36,341 bases of DNA from Candidatus Obscuribacterales bacterium. GTDB taxonomy: Bacteria; Cyanobacteriota; Vampirovibrionia; Obscuribacterales; Obscuribacteraceae. The stretch spans positions 1 through 36,341 of the forward strand of contig JAKFUT010000207.1 in NCBI GenBank assembly GCA_021732565.1. The letters run 5' to 3'. Shown in pieces: positions 15,986 through 24,300 of this stretch. Position numbers and translations under genes: made by a program. The notes under the pieces are model-generated. The model saw nothing but the letters and a program-made list of their open reading frames with translations, ran no database searches and was not told where the DNA came from. The first letter of the stretch is position 1, and each line of letters begins with the position of its first letter.

Positions 15986-18835
15986 ATGTCCTGTCCAACC
16001 ATCGCCGACAATTCAGATGAAGATCCCACCGGTAAAGATGAATCAAAACTAGAGATCCAGAATGACGCATCTGCCAGCCTGACGACCGGGGCTGGTTCAT
16101 CGCCATCGAACACCGCATCTACCGACCAACCGAGTTCGTTTGGAGAGTATCACCCGGAGAGTGGATTTGGCAGCGAGTTTGGCAGTGACAAACATGAACC
16201 GGGAGTTCATTCAGGCGAGTCTGGTGGCTTCGGTAGTGGCTTTGGAGAGGATCTAGGATCAACTTCGGACAGCACTTCCGAAGAACACGATAATACAACA
16301 TCGCCTTCACCCCCACACAGTTTCGTCAAATCCGCCGATGGATCGCCAGGGTCAGGTTCCGAGCGAAGCCCTCTCGACCGTCAGTCCACCGAACCAGTTG
16401 ACGACAGCCCTTCTCGCTGCGACGACACATTCAACTCAGATTCCGAGAAAGGCATTCTCGACAGCCGGCCCGAGGAGCCAGTTGACGACAGCTCTTCTCT
16501 CAACCACGCAGTCCTCTCAGGCTCCGAGAAAAGCATTCTCGACAGGCCGTCAGACCACGAGGCTTCTCTCAACTGCATCGCAGCCTCAGATTCCGAGCGA
16601 AGCCCTCTCGACAGCCAGCCCGGGGAGCCAGTTGACGACAACTCTTCTCTCGACCACGCAGACCTCTCAGGTTTCGAAAAAAACATTCTCGACAGGCCGT
16701 CAGACCACGAGGCTTCTCTCAACTGCATCGCAGCCTCAGATTCCGAGCGAAGCCCTCTCGACAGCCAGCCCGGGGAGCCAGTTGACGACAGCTCTTCTCT
16801 CGACCACGCAGTCCTGTCAGGTTTCGAAAGAAGCATTCTCGACGGTGCATCCGCACCAACCGACGAGGATTCGCTCGACCACACAGTCATCGCATGGTCC
16901 GACCGACGCCCTCTCAACGCACAGATTGCGAAGTCAGCCGACGTCGAGCACTCCACATACTCCCGCTCCGCGGCTGTTGCTGACGCGGAGGGCGGAGTTT
17001 CCGACCCCACCATCGAACCAGCGGCTGAACCCACCGACTCTAGTTCCCATTCTAACGATCAATTGGATAGAACTTTCGGGACGAATTTGGGGACCACCTA
17101 CCCATCCGGTTCTTCTCATCATCCGGCAGAACCCGCACCCACGCCTATTTCGAGCAACGTCCTTGGCGAGTTTACTACATCACCAGCCACTGCATCCAGT
17201 GCCCCTGTCAGTACGTTCCAACCACTTAATACCTGCTTTGCGACCGTAGCAGCGACAATCGCGTTTTCGTGCTTACTTTCGCTCTTGTTGATACCCTCCA
17301 ACATGTTTGGCGACAAATTGTCCTTTGGTTTGTCAGTGTTAGCACTTTTCGCTTTTATGTTTCAGTCGCTGGCGTTGCTCTTTGGTGCATGCGGATTCGG
17401 AGTTTGGATTTCAACGGCCTACAAGAATCTAAAATTCGGCGAAGTGAAACCTCTTCGCTTTAGTGCGCCCCTCTTTATGGTCTGCGCAGCAGTGCCTGTG
17501 GTCAATGCGGTCATTTCGTATTGGACATTGGAGGAACTATGGAAAGCAAGTGATCCTGACGAAGCACCACAATCATGGAAATCGGCTCCCTCGTCGGGAC
17601 TTGTTCTTGCATGGGCACTTACATGGATTTTTGGAACGCAGATAACTTCATGGCTTCTCCTTCTCTCCGACTTCAACACTGATGCTGCAAGCAAGACTTC
17701 GATTAACACAATTGCCTGGGCCGCAGGCAGTATCTTCTTTACCGCCGCCGGAATTTTGTGCGTCGATGTCCTGAAGAAAATCACAGAGCGGCAGCAGCGA
17801 AAGTTCACCGCTACGTTGCCGAGGGAATACACAAAACAGAACAACACCCCTGCGGGAACGGTGGGAAATGTCCTCATTCCACTGGCGGCCTTGGCAGGAA
17901 CTCTTCCGTGTATCATTTCTTCGATAATGACCACTGGCGCATATTCCACATTGGAGACAGCGAAAGAAGCATTCAACAGCGGAAATTACGACAAAGCCGT
18001 GGCGTTGATGAAAACGGTGCGACCAGGGGCGGCAAATTGGGTAATTTCAGATCCATTTACAATTTTTCGCGGTCAGTGTTATTTGAAACAAGGCAAGTTT
18101 GAGGATGCATTGAGCGAATTCAATTCAATCATCAAAGCTAATCCTTATTGCATGGATGCCTGGATCGCTAGAGGGGAAGCCTTTCACGAAAGGGAACAGT
18201 ATCTCAACGCAGTAGCCGACTTCACTCATATAATCGACGAATATCCTACGAATGCACAAGCGTTTTATGATCGTGCCCTCACTTACTTTTCGATGAAACA
18301 ATACACCGATTCTATGCAAGACGCCGACAAAGCTGTGGAGATAGAACCACTCAACGAAAAAGTGCATTCGTTGCGCGCTGATATCCTAACGGCACAAGAA
18401 CAGTACAGACCAGCCATATTTATCTATCAAAAAGCAAACTCTTTGAGTGTAGATGAAAACGGAAAACATAGAGACAATGCCGATCTGATCTATAACATGG
18501 CGGTCTGCTACCAAAATCTAAATGATGTTGATAACGCTCGTAAGAATTTTCTCGAAGCAGCCCGCATCTATAGAACTAATGGAATGGCTGAAGAAGCAAA
18601 AGATGCGGAAGATGCGGCTAAAGATGTCGACGCTCCCAAAGCAGCAGCGGAACCAACTCACAATCCGTTTGAAGCGAGCAATGAGCTCCATGGCAGCAAA
18701 CATTTAGCCGGTCCAACGAGGTCAAACTCTACCAAGTCAATTCCACCAACTCCAGCTATGGATAACGGTACTGACGTGGATAAGAGCAAGATACCGACCA
18801 TAGACACCAACAATTCTCAACCGATTTTTAGATAA
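15986..18835 (+). CDS. DUF4328-like membrane protein with Ser/Asp-rich repeats and TPR domain
   Basis: The ATG follows GGAGG at 5-base spacing. The 949-residue protein has three parts. Residues 1-410 are a low-complexity, Ser/Asp/Pro-rich region with 50-residue repeats (ERSPLDSQPGEPVDD, then LDHA, then ILDRPSDHEASLN). Residues 414-650 hold about six hydrophobic segments; the part GVWISTAYKNLKFGEVKPLR through ISYWTLEELWKASDPDE matches the DUF4328 pattern of a Trp-rich membrane domain. Residues 650-860 are TPR units (YDKAVALMKTV, GKFEDALSEFNSIIKANPYC, EQYLNAVADFTHIIDEYPTN). The tail is disordered. The N-terminal region has no signal peptide, so it is probably cytoplasmic with the TPRs positioned by an even number of helices. 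A scaffold at the membrane is a reasonable guess; function is unknown. Confidence 0.85.
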   Translation: MSCPTIADNSDEDPTGKDESKLEIQNDASASLTTGAGSSPSNTASTDQPSSFGEYHPESGFGSEFGSDKHEPGVHSGESGGFGSGFGEDLGSTSDSTSEEHDNTTSPSPPHSFVKSADGSPGSGSERSPLDRQSTEPVDDSPSRCDDTFNSDSEKGILDSRPEEPVDDSSSLNHAVLSGSEKSILDRPSDHEASLNCIAASDSERSPLDSQPGEPVDDNSSLDHADLSGFEKNILDRPSDHEASLNCIAASDSERSPLDSQPGEPVDDSSSLDHAVLSGFERSILDGASAPTDEDSLDHTVIAWSDRRPLNAQIAKSADVEHSTYSRSAAVADAEGGVSDPTIEPAAEPTDSSSHSNDQLDRTFGTNLGTTYPSGSSHHPAEPAPTPISSNVLGEFTTSPATASSAPVSTFQPLNTCFATVAATIAFSCLLSLLLIPSNMFGDKLSFGLSVLALFAFMFQSLALLFGACGFGVWISTAYKNLKFGEVKPLRFSAPLFMVCAAVPVVNAVISYWTLEELWKASDPDEAPQSWKSAPSSGLVLAWALTWIFGTQITSWLLLLSDFNTDAASKTSINTIAWAAGSIFFTAAGILCVDVLKKITERQQRKFTATLPREYTKQNNTPAGTVGNVLIPLAALAGTLPCIISSIMTTGAYSTLETAKEAFNSGNYDKAVALMKTVRPGAANWVISDPFTIFRGQCYLKQGKFEDALSEFNSIIKANPYCMDAWIARGEAFHEREQYLNAVADFTHIIDEYPTNAQAFYDRALTYFSMKQYTDSMQDADKAVEIEPLNEKVHSLRADILTAQEQYRPAIFIYQKANSLSVDENGKHRDNADLIYNMAVCYQNLNDVDNARKNFLEAARIYRTNGMAEEAKDAEDAAKDVDAPKAAAEPTHNPFEASNELHGSKHLAGPTRSNSTKSIPPTPAMDNGTDVDKSKIPTIDTNNSQPIFR
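16481..16842 (+). repeat. In-frame 150-bp tandem repeat inside the DUF4328-TPR gene
   Basis: Units start at 16481, 16631 and 16781 with period exactly 150 bases (50 codons). The last 90 bases of units one and two (16541-16630 and 16691-16780) are identical, while the first 60 differ at several positions. Unit three stops after about 60 bases. A more degenerate related segment precedes it from about 16340. The identity pattern points to recent duplication and makes the repeat number likely to vary between strains. Confidence 0.9.
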
Positions 18836-18866
18836 GCACAGGCAGCCAGCAGCCAATCGCACTCCC

Positions 18867-19205
18867 ATGTCTGATTCATTGCTATTTCAACGTGCTTACT
18901 GTCTCTACACGGCGGGGCAATTTGCCGCAGCCGAAAGAACACTACGAACGGAGTTAGCCGAAGAACCTGATGAGGCTTGGAACCATGGGCTGTTGGCGGA
19001 CGGCCTATTGCGACTGGGACGGGTTCAAGAAGCCAAACCAACAGTGGCACAAGCAATCAAGCTGGAACCGCAAGAATCGTATTTCCATTATGTGCTGTCG
19101 ATTGCACACTCCATCGCTGACGATTTAGACTCCGCTGAAACTTCCATCCAAAAGGCAATCGAACTCAAGTTCTCTAATCCTGTCTGGCGACCAATCCCAA
19201 GCTAA
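18867..19205 (+). CDS. Short TPR protein, possibly truncated
   Basis: The 112-residue protein is made of about three TPR motifs (AYCLYTAGQFAAAERTLRTE, HGLLADGLLRLGRVQEAKPT, DLDSAETSIQKAIELK). It has no signal peptide or membrane segment. It begins 31 bases after the stop of the DUF4328-TPR gene on the same strand without a recognisable Shine-Dalgarno, so read-on from the upstream gene is possible. The last repeat ends abruptly in SNPVWRPIPS where another helix pair would be expected, so it may be the stump of a longer TPR protein. It probably mediates protein binding; partner unknown. Confidence 0.6.
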   Translation: MSDSLLFQRAYCLYTAGQFAAAERTLRTELAEEPDEAWNHGLLADGLLRLGRVQEAKPTVAQAIKLEPQESYFHYVLSIAHSIADDLDSAETSIQKAIELKFSNPVWRPIPS

Positions 19206-19269
19206 ATTGATGAGAATCACGCGGAGCCCTGTACAAGGGAACGCAATAGCCCGTAGCAGCAATCACCCA

Positions 19270-20232
19270 CTACATCCCTTTGTGCTTCTCCTCTCCATCA
19301 AAGATCTCTTGAAGTTTCTTGTAGAGGGGAATGTATACAGGTGCCAATTCTTCTGCATTGGGTGGAAGTGGTTGGACCTTTACAGAGACACCATTTTTCT
19401 TCAATATCCTCGCTACCTGAACAACCGAAGAACCATCGGCTTCGTTAAACCCGAAAGATCCCGGCCATATGTCGGTGCTAAACCCGTTAGGAGCGTTCAG
19501 AATAAACGCCGGGCTCAGAGTGTCACCGCCCTTCCCCTTTTCAATCTTATTCGAGAGAATTGCGGAGCACTGATTAAGAGGAACAGTTGTTTCGTAAGCA
19601 CTCAACACGGTATTGAACTTTACACTTTTTTCGCCAACTTTTACATAATCGTCAAGCAGGACAAACCAGCAAGTTCCAAACAGTACCCACATGATAGCTG
19701 CCAGTTTAAAGATGCTAATCCACTGACTGTGCACAAGTGTTTTGACATCGGTTGTTTTTAGCAACTCCATCATACGTTCACTAACGGCTTGATCCTTGTT
19801 GGAAACGTTGGACGTAGCAATATTTGCTCGACCATAGAGGACCGTGCAAGCTTCAAAAACCGGAAAAGGTATCAGGAGGATCTTTCCAATCAACGATCCA
19901 ATTACGATGCTAAGCATCATCAACGGTATAACAGCCCAGGGTACAGTACCGGACGGCACCAGAACCGTGCCGTCGTTTGAACTCCATAGCAGCTGCTGAA
20001 GTCCATCGTCCAGGCTTACTCCCCATCCCATGGCGACCGCCAGCATGGGTGCCAATATTATAGTCACTCCTAGCAGCGCAGGCACACTCGTGCAATACCA
20101 TTTGGGCAAAGGTCCGCTGAATCCGGCAGTCGGAGAATCCGCTATTGCGCCGTTCTTCCTGGTGGATAATCCAACAAAACAAACCAAACTTACAAAGGTG
20201 AGCACCATGCCCAAACTCAGACCAGCTTGCAT
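19270..20232 (-). CDS. Uncharacterised four-helix membrane protein with soluble C-terminal domain
   Basis: The ATG at 20232 is preceded by AGAGG at 8-base spacing. The 320-residue protein has hydrophobic segments at about 5-22, 47-70, 98-135 (long, possibly a re-entrant pair) and 172-193. A soluble domain of about 125 residues follows (VKVGEKSVKFNTVLSAYETT onward), containing NAPNGFSTDIWPGSFGFNEA and VQVARILKKNGVSVKVQPLP. Topology cannot be fixed, but the C-terminal domain looks like an exported domain. I do not recognise the family. It is transcribed towards the short TPR gene (convergent), with 64 bases between; no terminator hairpin is seen there. Confidence 0.75.
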   Translation of the reverse strand: MQAGLSLGMVLTFVSLVCFVGLSTRKNGAIADSPTAGFSGPLPKWYCTSVPALLGVTIILAPMLAVAMGWGVSLDDGLQQLLWSSNDGTVLVPSGTVPWAVIPLMMLSIVIGSLIGKILLIPFPVFEACTVLYGRANIATSNVSNKDQAVSERMMELLKTTDVKTLVHSQWISIFKLAAIMWVLFGTCWFVLLDDYVKVGEKSVKFNTVLSAYETTVPLNQCSAILSNKIEKGKGGDTLSPAFILNAPNGFSTDIWPGSFGFNEADGSSVVQVARILKKNGVSVKVQPLPPNAEELAPVYIPLYKKLQEIFDGEEKHKGM

Positions 20233-20415
20233 ATAAGGAAACCTCTAATGATTGCTTCCACTATTAACTCACTTCAATATTGCTAACTTATGTCAGGTCT
20301 TGAGCGAGGAAACTCCTCGTAGCCAAACCCACAGCTTTAGAATGCGGAGGTCTCTTTTCGCAACGCTACCTCGAAGCCCAAAACTCGCCCGGCAGTCTCT
20401 CAGCCTGAATGGCAG

Positions 20416-20988
20416 CTACGAATTTGAAGACTGTTCGCTGTAAATCAGTCCCGAAAATCTATGAACGTTCACTTCGCCCGATACGGACCGCGGTATTTGA
20501 GTACTACATCCACTGTGGCCGCAGTCTATCTTCGAACCTGTGGATTTGAGATTGATATTGTCTGCCGCGATAAAATTGAGGCCGGAATCCGTAATTGCGG
20601 TGGAACCTGTGAGTGACACCAGCCCCGTACCTTTATCAGTTGCGGACACATCACCAACCACAGAGACCGACCCAGTACCTGCGGTAAGCACAACGCTGCT
20701 GACACCGGTGATGGTAGCACTAGAATTAAGTTGAGAGATCCCGCCGTCCTTCGCGGTCAAGACTATGCTTGATCCAGCTAGCGGGCCATTAACTTGGATC
20801 GACTCGCCAGCACCAGTCAGAAGGACAGTCAGCCCACCTGTGGTTGAGCTGCTTCCCAGTAATGTCACCAATCCACTTGTGGCTGAATCCGCTATATTAA
20901 TATTGCCGCTTGCTGAAGCCGTGAGGGATGTTGCGTTGATATCACCAACAACAATTGCGCCCGAACCGCCTTTTGTAGTTGCAAAGTA
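20416..20988 (-). pseudogene. 5'-truncated fragment of a repeat-rich adhesin
   Basis: On the minus strand the frame is open from just after a TGA (20991-20989) to the stop at 20416, with no ATG in the first part. It reads FATTKGGSGAIVVGDINATS, SASGNINIADSATSGLVTLL, GESIQVNGPLAGSSIVLTAK, VVLTAGTGSVSVVGDVSATD and similar. This is the short beta-strand repeat style of filamentous-haemagglutinin-like passengers. It then loses the pattern after SKIDCGHSGCSTQIPRS. It has neither signal peptide nor C-terminal anchor, and lies opposite in direction to the large adhesin at 21319. A GTG at 20871 could start a 151-residue product but lacks a secretion signal. It is probably a leftover of another adhesin gene. 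Confidence 0.65.
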
Positions 20989-21318
20989 TCAGAAGTCTAA
21001 GCGGCATTCGGCACCAGGTTGACTTTGTTCAGCCGATTCTGAGCGATGTGTTGGTTAGTTGGTTAAATCGTCAGACAGCCAACGCGATATTGAGCACTAT
21101 TCAACGCGTTGATCCGACACTTTGTGCCGTGAGTTGCTGTTGTGTTCCGTCCAACGCCGCTTGTCGTCTTGGCGTCCTCCAAGTTTGCCTGGTCCAAAGA
21201 ACGTTGATGGCGCTCGCTGGTGTTTTTAACAGATTTCACGTCTATTAAGAGGGTTGTGTATATGGAAAACCCCTAAAAATATCTAATCCTTCGTCGGGTT
21301 GCTAAGGGGTTTATTTGT
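20989..21318. other. Intergenic stretch and leader of the large adhesin gene
   Basis: No gene is supported. The last 60 bases form a structured leader, listed separately. The rest shows no convincing promoter, repeat or reading frame with family resemblance. Confidence 0.4.
21267..21312 (+). promoter_or_regulatory. Leader stem-loop covering the adhesin ribosome binding site
   Basis: AAACCCCT (21267-21274) is exactly complementary to AGGGGTTT (21305-21312). The latter contains the only Shine-Dalgarno (AAGGGG, 21304-21309) before the TTG start at 21319. Between them, AATCC (21285-21289) can pair with GGGTT (21296-21300) around TTCGTC. Part of the first arm could alternatively pair with GGGTT, freeing the ribosome site. 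The structure suggests translational control of the adhesin; no known riboswitch class is recognised. Confidence 0.5.
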
Positions 21319-24300
21319 TTGGGGGTTACAACATTGGTAGAACAACGTTTCCTGCCGGCCAGGGTTGGCATTCTTGTTGCGCTGACCTTTTTTATTTCAA
21401 ATCCAGAAATCGCTATAGCGCAGACCGTGCCAAACCAGGAATCCGCGTCTGCCAAGCCAGTTACTGCCAAGGCTGCTATTCCGCTAGATCTTGGTTCACC
21501 AGATAAGCAGCTTTCAGTGGCCAGCCTACTCCAACAGTCTGGAACAGACACGGTCTCAATAATTCAAGGTGGCAGCGCGGTCCCCATCCACCACGCGGAT
21601 GCTGTAACCGCGGGGCAGTATGCAGCTGTTTTGCAGACCATCACGGGCGGTGCACAAAATTTAATACTAGACGCCGCCGGCGTTGCCGTAGGGGGCAACT
21701 TCACTCTCGATCAACATCTTGGCGGAACACTCGGGAGTCTGGTCATTCCTTCACAAGTTCTCGTACGGCATGACTTTGGGGCATCCTCCGCCCTCAACAT
21801 CGCTGGCAACTTTACTAACGCCGGAACATTCCTGGGAAGCAGTTCCATTAGCGGAGCAACGGCCGTGCTCAATGCGGCAAACATTACAAACCTCCAGACA
21901 GGTTTGATCGCCACAGGCGGCACAACCTTAAATCTGGTGCTCAACACCCCGGGTATATTGTCGAACTTCGGCACCATCAGCAGTTCCGGCAATCTCACAC
22001 TGGTGGCTGGCAGCATTGTAAACGGGCCGGGTAGCACCATTCAAGCGCAAGGCAACATAGCAGCAATTGCAAGCGCATCATCATTCTTCAATGCCGGTTT
22101 GATTCAGTCTCTAACAGGAAACGTAACCTTCGCACAATCAGTCCTTGCAGCCGTAGATACAGGCACTGCCTCGCTGTTGAACAACGTTAATTCACAATTG
22201 TCGCACGAACTACTCTTGAACAATCAAGGTGGAGACATCAGAGCAAAATCCATCACCATATTGGCTTCTGATTTGACGGAAATTGTTAACGTTCGCGGGG
22301 GCAACCTCGTCAGCGACGTACTGGAAATTAAGGCACCATCAGCCACCATCAACATCAACACGGGCAACCTGACAGGCGAGTTGCACTTATCCGGACGTGA
22401 AGCACACGTTAGTGCAGCCACTCCAGTCCTTAACATCGGAAACGTGTGCCTCAGTGGCGATCCCACTTTCTATAATACCGCCGGCAATATCGTCATAAAC
22501 GGCTCCCTCGCGTTCTCTGGCGCACCGCTGGCACTGGTTGCGTTCGGTGACATTCTTGCCGGAGCTGGAGCAGGTCCCATCGATACAAGTTCGTCCATCG
22601 TAAACGGCGGAGACATCCTTCTTGTAGCTGGAGCAAAGTTCACATCAGACGGCCCGGTCAGCGTACTACCTCCAGCTGCGGGCGACACAACTTCCACGCT
22701 AAGTATCACTGGAGCCTCGTCCACAGGCGGAAAAATTGATTTCAGCACTGGCGATCCCGTATCTTTCATCAATTCGGGAAGCACCACGGCTAATGGCAAC
22801 GGCGGAGCCATCCGCGCCATTGCCTTTGCCGGTACGGGTGGACCGGGACCAGCCGGGGCCGGCGGTACGATAAACCTTGGTACCACACTGAGCATCAATT
22901 CGGCAGGCAATGGAACGGGCAAGAACGGCGATGTTTTGATAATTGCCGGTGCTGCTTCAGGAAGGAGCATCATTCTCGGAGACGCCCTGACGACTTCCAA
23001 CGGAGCCACTGGAGGCGGTGGCAACATTCAACTACGCACCGCAACCCCGACCATCACCGGTGGCGGTGCTTGTAGCCCTTGCGTCGAAGTTAAGAACGGC
23101 GCCATCATCAGCGGCACATTTGGCGCGGGCGCGCTTCAAAGCGGCGCATCCATTGGAGCCAGCAGTATACTAACAATTAATGGTCCGACCGCAGCAAACG
23201 GCACCATCGTAATCGACAATATCGATCAACTTCGACCGTTTAGTCCGGGCTCCGCAGTCAATATCCAGGGCGGTGGTGATATCAGTACCGGTTTTATAAG
23301 AACCTTTGGTGGATCAGGCTTCTCCTTCGGGGGATTAGGGTTTGCCGGGTTAGATGGCGGCAATGTATCCATCACTTCTAATTTCGGCAACATAACTGTG
23401 AATGGTGACATTAACACCTCAGGTGGTGGCGGAGGCGGTGCCAACATCGGATTCGGAACGGCAGGCGCTGGCGGCAACGCAGGCAACGTGACTTTTACGT
23501 CGAATGCCATAGTCACGGTGAACGGGCCTATTCTGGCTGCAGGCGGAGGCGGAGGCACAAGAGTAGCAGCCGCACTTAGCTCTGGAGGCGGAGGCAGTCT
23601 GGGAAGCGGAGGGCTTGGTGGCTTCAGCGGGGGCGGATTAACCAGCGGAACTCTTGGTCAGGGAGGCGGCGTTTCACAGTCTGGTATTGCGAATCATGTT
23701 GGACTACCTGGCGATGCCATGGCTGGAAAAGCAGGCGATGTTACTATTGTGGCGCCAGATGGCATTTCCGTTACAGCGAACGCGGGTGGCTCATACGGGC
23801 TACAAGGTAACTCAGTTTTCTCGCAGTTTAGTCAGACATCTATTTACGGACATAATGTAAGTCTGGGCGCGCTGCAGCCTGTCACGGTAAATGGCGAAAT
23901 AGTGTTGCAAGGCACACAGACAGGTGTTGCAGCAGACGGCAATGCAGCTTTGAACATCAACGCCCCCTCAGCAACCACAGGCGCAATTGCATATGTTGGT
24001 GCAGCTAACGGAATGTTGAGTCGCTCGTTGGATGTTAACCTCGCAGGCTCATTGCAATCGGGGAATGTGGGGGTTAAGACCGGCTTTGTGTTCGGCAACA
24101 GCCCGCTCAACATCTTTGCAAATTCCAATACCGGGTCACTCAGTGTGGGCGATATTGCCACCGCCAGCGGAGGACGAGTTTTTCTCGGCGCGGACAAAGG
24201 TAGTGTCACCACGGGTAATATCAACACTTCCGCGTGTGCTACCTGCTTTGGAATCAACGGTGGCGGCATCGGCATCAAAGCTCAATCCATAAACACCGGT

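Noticed and set aside
16338..17249. Long alternative frames on both strands (303 and 217 residues) inside the DUF4328-TPR gene
   Set aside because: They stay open because the 150-bp repeat is in-frame in all frames and has skewed composition; the DUF4328 and TPR domains fix the real frame.
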